Of a DNA stretch of 64,000 nucleotides, positions 55,152 to 64,000 are shown piece after piece. Origin of the DNA: Phytophthora quininea (taxonomy: Eukaryota; Oomycota; Peronosporomycetes; Peronosporales; Peronosporaceae); assembly GCA_011947345.1 (NCBI GenBank), contig JAAVTG010000096.1:1-64000 (forward strand), in the 5' to 3' direction. The notes under the pieces were generated by a model. That model had not been told where the DNA came from and did no database searches. It saw nothing but the letters and a program-made list of their open reading frames with translations. A program made the position numbers and the translations under genes. The first letter of the stretch is position 1. The number at the start of each line of letters is the position of its first letter.

Positions 55152-55258
55152 TATATGTCTGCATGAACCTCTATGCCAAAGCTCCCAGCTGAAGGGTTCG
55201 TAACTAAAGAGCTCGTAGCTAATAAAGGGTTAAGCTAAAGAGTTCATGCAGACATATA
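55152..55258. repeat. 17-bp perfect inverted repeat (fold-back), spacer 73 bp
   Basis: TATATGTCTGCATGAAC at 55152-55168 and its exact inverse GTTCATGCAGACATATA at 55242-55258. The spacer holds AAGGGTT and TAAAGAG motifs. It could be a tiny MITE-like fold-back. Confidence 0.85.
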
Positions 55259-55815
55259 CCAGAGTCAATCACAAAGCGAGTTTTACCGTTTAAACCAATG
55301 CGATTGCGGCATGGTCACACACATAGCCTCTACTTCTCCATTGTGGCTAGTTCGCGATTTGCTGTCCAGAATCAAGATGCCCATCTCCAACAGCGACAGG
55401 TTCTGCGGGTGATGTGTCTGCGCACCTTGTGCTTGGGGTGTCTACGAAGCTATTATGAAGGAGAAGGCGGAGAGAATGAAGGCTACACAACTCGCCGAAG
55501 TCGCCACCAAGCGCTTCGCACACCGCCCCCAGCCGGGTGTTCATTTATCCTCAGACATGCAGGATACAAGGAAGTCTACCTGTGTGCCCCAACAAGAAAC
55601 TTCTACAGCTTTGGCCAGACTACTCGGAAACTGTAAGCACGTGTATTGGATATGTAGCTAGTCTGTGTGTGGAAGAATGAGCTCACTAACTGGTGTGATA
55701 CTTCCATTGCTACGCTCTCTCGTAGATGCAGCAGGATCACCTGTAGGCACTCGTACTATAGCCTCTAGGGCATCTTGGAGTTGAGGTCTGGAGGACACCC
55801 TTGTAATAGAAGCTT

Positions 55816-57571
55816 TTAAACATTCCGCACGAAAACCGCGCTTACATTTGATACACCCGTGCTAAACCTTGTTTTTAGGGTATCCCGCGTTGACTGCATA
55901 GATAGCAGGTCAACTTTCCATTGCTGTGCTGTGTGGAGATTGGAGCGATTGCATTCAGCGAGGTATCGCTGGCAACAACCTATCGTATCAACCAGTGCTC
56001 GTTTGAATTCTTGGAGAGATACGAGTGCTGAAGCTGAATCGGTAATGTGAAACCGCAACGCATACGCGTTCATGAAAGACAGGTATATCAGCCACGTGAA
56101 GACGGAGATGTGCATGCAAGGTATCCGGAATGGATACCAGTGTTACCGGTTGGCATGACGGCAGGATCAAGACGCACCGATATGCAGTTGGACTTCAGCG
56201 CGTTTGCGCAACAGGATGTAGAGAAGTAGGCTAAGGAGGTCATTCGCGAATTTGCTCGCTCGACACGAACCCACCTCACCACACCCTTGTGCACAAGCGG
56301 GGGGCAATAACGACACTTTGCCCCACAGTCTGACGTACTAGCCACCTTGGAAACCGAACGTCTTGTAGGATTTGTGCTGCGTAGCTGATCAACACTATCG
56401 ACAGCGTTCATGCAGTTGTTGTAGACTGCAATTAGTGTCAGAGCTACCAGCGACTTACGCTCCAATATGGTTTCTCCTGTCCAGCGCGGAAAGGGTACAG
56501 TACCGTGACAACAATCTACTGCCTCAGGTGAATCCAATGACAGCGTCGAAGCTGACATAGTTCTCTTTAGATCATTCGAGTAAAACGGACGACCTTTAGG
56601 GACTTTGAACACGATATGTCCAGCGAGGTTAAACGCACGCAAGCGTCGGCAAGTACTAGGTGCGTTTGTGCTTCGGGAGCTCTTTCTGCTTCTTCTGATG
56701 AGCTGCTTCATTTTACTTGTAGTTTGGCTCATGATCTCCCGCGGCGACGAGCTCCCATGATCCACGGTCTTGGTTGGATAATCGATTCATAGCAGGTTCG
56801 AGAGCAAATTTGTTGAACTTGTCGACTAAATTCAATCGTACTGAATCGTACTGTACCCAGCAACTTTTCTTCTCCATCTGTAAGCGTGTCAATGACCCGC
56901 GCGTAATGTGCCGAGCGTAGAAGATGTCGGACACTGGTAAGCGGTCACTAGGTGACCTGAACGTGCTGGTTTTGTGGTCGGCCATGGCCACCAGAGAGCT
57001 GGAGCCGATTTACGATCAATGCGAATGTCAGGTAGTGCGAAGGTGTTTCACACTGGAGCTCGAAGTGACGGCAACAGTTGGATATAATCGCTCAGCAGGC
57101 GTAGATTGTGCAGCGTTGCCAGAGCCATTATCCCAGACCGAGTGCACGTACAATGAATCCCACTTAGTCTCAGCAAAACGCTTCTGGAAATGTTGCAATA
57201 GTCCTCTACACCGGTATAGTGGGTCTTGCAACGTCGCAAATGTCACCAAGCTTGGTGGATGTAATTGTAATGTCGCTCGAATATGCTGGAAACGATCTCG
57301 GGTCATAGTCTCTATGAATGCAGGTTGACCAAAAATTCGATCTCTCGACAAGTAATTAGCGATGTCATTGAATGGGCAGAGACTCATTGCCATCTCGAGC
57401 CCAAGCGTTGATTTCGCTCTTAGGCACAGGCTTTTTCCCTCCGCTTCGAGTATAGTTGTTGTCCACTCCCGAATACTTTAACACAGCGCTGCGGTAACGA
57501 ATAGCGCGAAATCCTTTAAGATCGATACTTATCACTGTAGCATCCATTGTCAACTGTAGCCCGGTCCACAC
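55816..57571 (-). pseudogene. piggyBac-like (DDE_Tnp_1_7) transposase remnant
   Basis: Scattered minus-strand frames match a piggyBac transposase in order. Near 57370-57200: CPFNDIANYLSRDRIFGQPA, then TRDRFQHIRATLQLH and LQDPLYRCRGLLQHF, the conserved MSR.RF..I...LH...DPL.K pattern. The catalytic core between 57200 and 56500 is weak. Near 56440-56340 the frame reads LIAVYNNCMNAVDSVDQLRS, the usual YN..M.GVD..DQL of the third Asp region, followed by a Cys-rich run (CGAKCRYCPPLVHKG). Many stops and breaks show decay. The 5' end may be at MDATVISIDLKGFRA near 57547. Inverted repeats and TTAA duplications were not confirmed. Confidence 0.6.
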
Positions 57572-58440
57572 GGATCTAGAGTGACGGCGACAACGTCCCT
57601 CCTAGCCTCTGCATATGATTCTGACCAATAAGAGTATATAATGAGAGGTCTAATAGGTCTTCCTGGACACGTACGGGGATTCGTAGCTAAAGGCTTAATA
57701 CTACAAATCTCAATGCCTCATTGGGCATGGGATTTCTGCTGTCGCTCCTACGATCACTCACCCTTGGATTCTCTAGAGGCTCACTGTTTCGATTCCAGTA
57801 GAGCATTGTTCAGTAATCCGTCTTCTCGGTCACGACGTTGGGGGTTATTCTGGGATCGGCAGAATCATGTCCAACTTTGTGATGTCGATGCCAGATAAGT
57901 GAAAGACAATTCTTCCTAATTTACACCGTTATTCATCAAACGAAAAGATATCCCTCAGTTGATGTGACTTAATTGAATTGATTAACTGTTCATTCTAACT
58001 CCAGACCAGCGTTGTCAATATTTCTGTTCTCCTACTCAAATGCTCTGCTGCCAAGTTAATTTGGCGATTGCGCCACGCTTGCGACTTCCTGATACATGAA
58101 TTTCTATTAAATAATGAACGAAGCAGTAGTACTTGAGTTTTGAGTCCTGCACCCTACGTTACTTTGCATGCAATTGTGGCGCAAGAGCTGCTTGAAGCAA
58201 CCGGTTCTTCTTATTTGCACAAGCCAATCTCAACATCGATCATAATCTTGGGACTTAAGTGTTTTCGCCGCTGCGTCACGATGTATGCAGCTTAAACAAC
58301 TGTGCTCTGTAATATGATGTGTGCTTTGCCAACCAGTTTGCTGTCTTTTCAGGAGAAGTTTAAAACAGTGGCTCATTTGCAGATCCCCTTCTCTCGGAAC
58401 CCGAGAAACAATCCGCGACGTCGCGTTCATTTTCCATGTC
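57572..58440. other. No gene recognised
   Basis: AT-rich sequence with a possible degenerate spacer. The frame 57641-57898 has no family features. The right end adjoins a jacalin-like fragment. Confidence 0.4.
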
Positions 58441-58700
58441 CTCAGCATTGTGCAGGGGCAAATCGTGAAAGCCCTTCAAATTCGCGCTGGTAGGCACGTG
58501 AACGGTGTCGGTATCGACTTCACGGACGCCAACGGTATTTTGACCAACGTGTGGCACGGCGGCGATGGCGGCGATCCGTTCGACTTGGAGCTCGAACAAG
58601 GCGAGTCTATCAACTCCATAGAGGCCCACCGGGTGAGAAAGACGGCAAAACGCGCATCGTGTATCCAGAAAGAAAAGGTTGTTTCCGTGTTAACTAGGCT
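58441..58700 (+). pseudogene. Truncated jacalin-like lectin fragment
   Basis: Plus-strand piece of the same lectin family as 38846-39390. It reads GQIVKALQIRAGRHVNGVGI, DFTDANGILTNVWHGGDGGD and ESINSIEAHR, then, after a one-base break near 58632, EKDGKTRIVYPERKG. The signal peptide and the second half of the beta-prism are missing, so this is a decayed fragment. The equivalent stretch of the intact gene is ITKALHIRADERVNGVGFDF, so the two are clear paralogues, but they differ too much to be a recent duplicate. Confidence 0.8.
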
Positions 58701-58836
58701 TCTCGAAATGCGAAATGTACATTCACCTAGAATACATGATCATACGGTTGTCGCCGAGTAGGTAGGCGGAGCTGTGAGAAGCCTCGAGTTGTTGAGAAAT
58801 GGCGCATCATTGGAGACGGCAAAATCTGAGGATGTG

Positions 58837-59880
58837 TTACCAAGAAGGGGCGAAGCCGAGTCGCAGGCGAAAACGTCTGCAGATAGCGTTGCAGTTCGGA
58901 TAGTGTTGACGGCGAGGAAGATCGCAACAGTGCTCGGAAATGGGCACCAAATACAGCATAGACGCGAAAACTCGTTTTAAAAGCTTCCAAGGGCTGATGA
59001 TCCCCGAATTGGTATTTATTGCGCGCTGAACAATAGTGCACATGACCATCCATAGTGTCGAAAAACGCTCAATCAAGTTGGTTTTGCGGATTGCCCAAAC
59101 CGGTTCCTGGTGATCATAGTCCAGGCCACCTGCCCGTCTATGATGGCCTTCCAGTCCTGTGTGATGTTCCTCCACAAAAATGATCCTCGCGAGCAGTCAA
59201 AGAAGAGGTGCTGATCCGTTTCAATGTCACTACAGCCGGAATATTCACAGATCGGGTCGGCGGTCTTTTGTGCTGAAATGTAAAATCGAAAATGTTTATT
59301 TGAACGCTCCTGCTCCTACAGCTCTTACATGGTCGTGCCCTTTGGGCATGGCGATCCTTACCAGTAGTCGCCATGCGCTCGTTAGAGATATTCGTGATCT
59401 TGTGCTCAAGTCTAAAACCTTCGTAGGTCCACAAGGTCTGAAGAGCTGAAAGTGCGTAGGAAATGAAATTGTGAACATCTGGGGAGTAATTTCCAGCATA
59501 GTCGAAACTGCAGATCCGAGCAAACCGGTAGGACCACGCGCCGTAGCATCTTCAGAGCTATGACGGTCTCAACTAAATTTGCCTGGCCGAAATCGTCGAC
59601 TTGGTAGAAAGTGGATGGTCACTTCGCATTTGAGATGAAGCCAGTAAAGTTTTCATGGCGCTCTTTTGGAGGTGAGCGAATAGCTCCACCTTCGTACTAC
59701 TCTGCACCCCAATTAGTGGTAGGGACAGAGTTGATTCGCAGGAGTCCTCGAGAGGGCCCAACTCACCAGTCACCACAGTGTAGATCCGACGTAGATCATA
59801 GTAGAGATTGTGGAGATGGCGCAATCAGTATCGGAGAGGCCATTCAGGCATTGCCAACAGGAATCAAGCCATAAATGTAG
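58837..59880 (-). pseudogene. LINE-type retrotransposon C-terminal remnant (zf-RVT region)
   Basis: Minus-strand frames contain DPICEYSGCSDIETDQHLFF followed by DCSR near 59250-59195, the Cys/His pattern of the zinc-binding segment found at the end of non-LTR retrotransposon reverse transcriptases (C..C....E...HLFF.C). Downstream lies IERFSTLWMVMCTIVQRAIN and upstream YYDLRRIYTVVTGELGPLED, with the composition expected of the region after the polymerase core. The reverse transcriptase catalytic core itself is not present in the window. Frame breaks are frequent. This is a 5'-truncated copy. Confidence 0.5.
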
Positions 59881-61251
59881 GTGCCTCGGGCTATCCATAG
59901 CTCATGAAGTCGAGTAAGCATCGACATCCGGTCGCGTCAGCAAGCTCCGTCCGAATTTTACGTGTTGCTCTATTTTTGCCTACAACCGCGAGCGAGGAGT
60001 CGGTGTCGTATCGAACACCCAGCAGAGTGTGAGTAGAGTGCCACATGTACGCTCGGAGTAGTGTGTGTTAAAAGTGAAATGGGTCGACAGACGTTTTACC
60101 CGGCATTTATGAAATGCGCGACCACACTTCCCACGTATACCGCCACCACAACGTAAGCCACACAACATCCACGATTGCGGATCGAACCGTGTACGGGCAG
60201 ATCAGAAAATCAAACGAAATTCCTGAAGAGTTATCGGGTACACTGTGAGCCAGCAGTGCCGTCGTAGTCGCCCGCCAGAGCTCATTGATGTCTATGATTA
60301 CAAGTTGTTTCAACAGCCGCATCCGGTGAACATTAAAAATTCTTTGTAGCAGTGGAATTTGCAACCCGCCGCTGTTGAAGGAAACATGGCAAACAAACCC
60401 TTGGCGAGCTTCGAGAATTACGGGACGAGCCCATACTTGGTGTCAAGAGATATTGATCAACTAGCGACCACAGCCCTTAATCATAGCGGTCGGCATGGTA
60501 AAGTGCGGTGTAAAGCACCGTAAAAGCGAGAATCATAGTCTGCAGAACGAGTAGTCTGCCCCGGTAAGTACTCGCATGCGAACCCCACTGTGCCAGCCTG
60601 GAAACCGATCCGTGATTCCAACGACGCAAAAACGGAGTCGTCACTCACTCCCTGACCAAAACGTATTGCGAGACACTTGATACGCATCGTGTATCCAATT
60701 CTTTTTCCATACCATGTTTTAGGTGGTTTTTCAAACACAATATTGCAGCGCGGTGATTTTCCATACCAACCATTTTTTTAGTTTAACAAATCTAAAAGAA
60801 CAACTATTGCTATATATACCGTACTCGTATTACCCCTACATAACATTAGGCAACTGCGTTACAGGTCGATCGTTATTGACTTAGCTACGCTAAGAAAATT
60901 GCCACGACAAAGTGCTTTACGAGAGACCAAATAATATGCCTTGTACAAGAGCGCCTATCACGAGGCTTTTATGTGTATTTGCTATCTTCATATGACCTAC
61001 GAGTACTGTGTTTCTGCCTGACCTCCACTAGTAACTAATAGTATATCTCCACGACAGTTGTTTTGTAGCCACTTAACCGGACTAGTGGAATACAGTATAT
61101 CAGCCAACTGGCCTCAACTTTGTATTCCTTACCTGTCAAGAAACTCAGACCGTGGAATTAACACAACAGCTTGATGTAGTCATCCTTACTATTGCCGTTG
61201 GAGCCCTCGGACTGCGGTTGAAGGTTGAATCTTGAAGCACGCGGCCCGCAG
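59881..61251. other. No gene recognised
   Basis: Short minus frames at 60107-60364 and 60481-60738 have no recognised features. A tract with repeated TTTTCCATACC motifs lies at 60701-60770 and resembles, in inverse orientation, 63485-63540. Confidence 0.4.
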
Positions 61252-61430
61252 CTAGATGATGCGGAAGTTGGTCTTGAGAGCAGTACGTACGTCCACTATA
61301 CACTTCTCTGCCGAGAAGATCTCCACCAGATGAACGACGCCCGAGTCGTCTTTCATGTTGTTCAGATATACTGAACGGACTTCGTACAGCATGTTGACGT
61401 AGCCATTCTTGTCTTTGATAGGCCTTAGAC
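61252..61430 (-). pseudogene. Short coding-like fragment, unknown family
   Basis: Frame reading IKDKNGYVNMLYEVRSVYLN, then MKDDSGVVHLVEIFSAEKCI and VRTALKTNFRII before a stop. Composition is protein-like and the stretch has no stops for about 60 codons, but there is no start codon, and it begins at the hairpin at 61424-61454. It is probably the 3' part of a truncated gene. Confidence 0.35.
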
Positions 61431-61454
61431 TGAAGCCTTCGGCTTCAGTCTAAG
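61424..61454. repeat. Perfect hairpin, 14-bp stem and 3-base loop
   Basis: CTTAGACTGAAGCC, loop TTC, GGCTTCAGTCTAAG. Thermodynamically strong and without mismatch. It lies exactly where two minus-strand coding-like fragments meet. No T-run follows in the plus direction. Confidence 0.9.
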
Positions 61455-61865
61455 AGCTCAACCTGGGGTAGTCGTCCCCGTTATTTTGAACGGATCTTGC
61501 TTTTTCCGAGGCCTTTGGTCTCCCAGTCGTCTTTTCAGCTACCTTCGCGTCTGCAGCCATCTTCACCAGCATTGCTACAGCACTCTTAAGCGATTATCCC
61601 TCAGCAACGGCTCTCTGTACAGCAGTCCAGGGTCTGGTTGCTGGTGGTCGCTGTATCACGCCGCTCCAGTTGCATTTGCTTCTTTTGCGCGGGCGCCATC
61701 GGGATCTTCGAGAAGTTTCATGTAGACGCCTTCATCGCTGAGTCCAACCACTTTCAATACTCCTAATGATGGAGGAGGGTGATCACAGCAGCCAAAGCTC
61801 TCCCATCCCTGACCATCCTGCCAAATTGTTTTTCCGCTGGAATACCCTATTTCTGTGCACCACAT
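61455..61865 (-). pseudogene. Coding-like fragments of unknown family
   Basis: Minus-strand reading 61865-61656 gives WCTEIGYSSGKTIWQDGQGW and LKVVGLSDEGVYMKLLEDPD; another frame continues with SAVAMLVKMAADAKVAEKTT and GRPKASEKARSVQNN, ending at a stop close to the hairpin. The two frames probably belong to one broken gene. Not recognised. Confidence 0.35.
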
Positions 61866-64000
61866 GGGCTTATTTCACCAGTAATAAGATTTATATCACT
61901 ATGCCCACGCAGTCTTGTACAAACTGCAAGTCTTGTTAGCTCCATGTTGGATCTCCTACATAACACAAACGCTAGGATAAATCAAAGATACACTCGATAT
62001 GTTGGACCGTTCAACATACTGTAGCTAAAGGGTTAAGACATCATGTTCGTGCTTCATGGGTGTGTACACCGGGTACTTTCCTGCATCTGCTTGATGGTCC
62101 GCGACGTCTTTCGTGTTGTTGTAATATGCCCAAGTTCGGACGGTACATTCCAGTCGCTGTCGTCGTCATTTGCAGTTTTGGGCAACATTGCTAAGCCCAT
62201 TGAGCGTTCGGTGTTAGGTGGGGAGCGGTGCTTGTGGTGCGGAGGATGGAAAGTCTAAAGTAAGACGTTGACAACTTAGTCTCAATAGTGGTGTCCCTTA
62301 CGGTAAAGCGAATTTAGAGGTATGGTGCGGTCTTGAGCGAGTTGCAACTCCCCATGACCACGGGTTCAGCTTCAACCTTCAATCGTCACCCCTATTACAT
62401 GCAGTCCATCGCATCCGGTGTTGCTGCAATCGACAAAGGCTTAAAGTGTGCCACCTCGTCCACACCACGTCATGCAACCCCGCCAACAAGGCTCAGTCAG
62501 GGATCAATCAGAATGGGTGTGCAAAGTAAGTCCGACAACGAGGATGTGTAGGACCAGTGGATGAGTAGCGAGATGACATCGAGGTGCACAGCACTCCACA
62601 ATCATTCTGGCTTGTCGTGTTGTTCAGCAAGCCCAAATTCGTGGTGCATCACTCTGAAAGGCATCGAGGCTGTCGTGGCAATTCTTCTACAATGCCTAAA
62701 ATGCTATGTATAGTATAACACGGGTTCGCCATGCTCCCCTCGATGAAAACCAGTGCAGGGCCACAGCTGTCTGTGGTACAAAAGGAGTTTGGGCAAAGAT
62801 CATATCCGCGTAGATGACAGCTTGAATTTTCCACAAAAAGGCCGCCATACCGGCTAGTGATCGAGGAGCAGCCACTCAAGCTCCTCAACATGGAGAAGAA
62901 CTTTTGCTATTGAGTGATGGTAATTGCCGTTCATATCATTAGGGATGGACATTTGAGGAGCAATGGTGTCGGAGAAGCTCTACAGCATCAAGTTGCCGCC
63001 CGATACCTGGCACCGAAGCCAACGAAGTGGCAAGTGGCTGCAGATCACTCTTGGATTTACATCAACTACCAAATCGACTTTGTTACTTCGTGCTGTTGTG
63101 CTCTACGTAGCATCAACGGGTTGGGGACAAAAATATGTTGTTCTCAGATCACGGATGGCAATCCATCACAACAAGGACGAAGTTGGTCAATGTAGGGAGC
63201 CATAGGAGTGGAATAATGGATCTTATTTGCTCGTAGATGTAAGCCAATGAGCCGATACCTGAGCTGTCGGAGCCAAATAGCGGTTGTCTACGGAGGCGCA
63301 AATTTGTTTGCGTCAGAGGCTTAGTTATGGAGCGGGTCAGTCCCTAGCTGTTGATGCGCCTAGTGTGGTCGTAGCTTGAAGCTTGGATGGACTTTGAAAC
63401 TCCATTTTAATTTGCTCGTCGAATCTATCAGCATAAATCTTCAAAAATAAAATTTAAAAATCTTGTAGCAATAAATTACAATAATATTGTTGGTATGCAA
63501 TACTGCTGGTATGGAAACCCACCTAAGGTATGGAAAATATCCGACGCCCGCAGTAGTGCTAGGTAGTGGTACATGTAGAGATCCCCCTTGAACTAGGAGT
63601 GCCATGACGGTATCAAATATAACATCTTTGTACCAGCGATGAGCCGCCACACATTGGAAAAGGCACGACGGCAACAGACAGTGGGGATGAAGTTTTTATC
63701 AACAAGTGTTAACACCAGACAAAGTGGTGGTGATGGTGGAGATATCTAGCTTACGTTTGGCACACGCTAACACACACGGTTCAAGACTGCGCTTGTCATC
63801 TACAAGCGACGTCAACTTTACGGAGCTGGCGAAACCGCGCCGTTTTGTGACGAAGTTGCCGTCAGAGGCAGCACATTGCCGCTGACGGCAACCACGTCAG
63901 AAATTGCATATTGCATATGGTTGCAGGCTATCCTAAATGCATGACTCCAAAATCTACACATTAGAAATCACAAGAATACAGCGTCCCATAATCATGGAAT
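61866..64000. other. Mostly non-coding region
   Basis: No gene could be supported. A minus-strand frame at 62649-62891 includes GPALVFIEGSMANPCYTIHS, vaguely like the GPLVFIxGxMNxxxYxxIL stretch of Tc1/mariner transposases, but the surrounding catalytic motifs are not visible. The segment 63485-63540 contains three GGTATG(G/C) motifs that mirror a cluster at 60701-60770. The right end (63840-63900) has a partly palindromic GCCGTCAGAGGCAG...GCCGCTGACGGC. Confidence 0.35.

Larger units (their letters stand above)
54473..55815. other. Non-coding region rich in short repeats
   Basis: No supported gene. Features: two direct repeats of GGTCACTACCGGTA(A)TTACC (54700 and 54777), a cluster of CTAAACTAAACTAAA (54628-54645), repeated AAAGGGTT/AAGGGTTAA motifs (55130-55235), and the inverted repeat at 55152-55258. 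A frame at 55298-55636 has no recognisable features. Confidence 0.45.

Noticed and set aside
61486..61725. Plus-strand Ser/Leu-rich frame as a secreted small protein
   Set aside because: There is no convincing signal peptide cleavage context, and the opposite strand has the better protein-like reading.
62649..62891. Tc1/mariner transposase fragment
   Set aside because: Only one phrase (LVFIEGSM) resembles the family; the DDE/D residues and flanking motifs are absent, so it is mentioned only as a weak hint.

Overview
The window is nuclear DNA of an oomycete, most probably Phytophthora or a close downy-mildew relative. The evidence is eukaryotic housekeeping genes with very short GT-AG introns (about 50-68 bp), intergenic gaps of roughly 100-300 bp in the gene block, candidate initiator sites of the oomycete TCATT/TCANCC type, a huge fibronectin-III protein, secreted jacalin-like lectins, and a repeat block holding PIF/Harbinger, hAT, Helitron, piggyBac and LINE sequences. 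The genus is an inference from gene content; no species is claimed.

Layout. 0-7 kb: a USP48-like ubiquitin hydrolase (minus), a MAP65/PRC1/Ase1 microtubule bundler (minus), ribosomal protein SA (plus, divergent from MAP65) and an unrecognised gene (minus). 7.2-9.8 kb: a decayed PIF/Harbinger element with convergent transposase and Myb-like genes. 10-15 kb: a PWWP/AT-hook/TFIIS-type chromatin factor, twinfilin, and SRP19 with a Gly-Met-Pro-rich N-terminal extension. 14.9-30.6 kb: one minus-strand gene of about 15.7 kb for a secreted protein that alternates some 15 fibronectin-III domains with a second, recurrent module of about 100 residues.

30.9-38.5 kb: a complete hAT element of 7,597 bp, bounded by perfect 13-bp inverted repeats and a perfect 8-bp target-site duplication. 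Besides its transposase it carries two apparent cargoes: a long Gly/Ser solenoid-type repeat array and a large truncated copy of translation elongation factor 3. 38.8-39.4 kb: a secreted jacalin-like lectin. 40.6-47.3 kb: a degraded Helitron (HUH Rep plus PIF1-type helicase). 48-54.5 kb: a broken dioxygenase-fold gene, a small spliced gene, an 866-bp hAT with perfect ends inserted beside it, a Myb/SANT-like gene, a divergent histone H4 pseudogene, and a divergent set of small charged ORFs. 55.8-64 kb: piggyBac and LINE remnants, a jacalin fragment, hairpins and largely non-coding DNA.

Two general points. First, many conserved genes are broken by single missing bases at homopolymer runs (for example at 10854, 11128, 13143, 14461, 14531 and 34272). 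This looks like sequencing or assembly error rather than gene death, so split reading frames should not be taken as pseudogenes automatically. Second, from 30.9 kb on the window is mainly transposon territory, and coordinates given there are bounds of recognisable coding similarity unless inverted repeats and target duplications are cited. No tRNA, rRNA or CRISPR sequence was recognised by eye.
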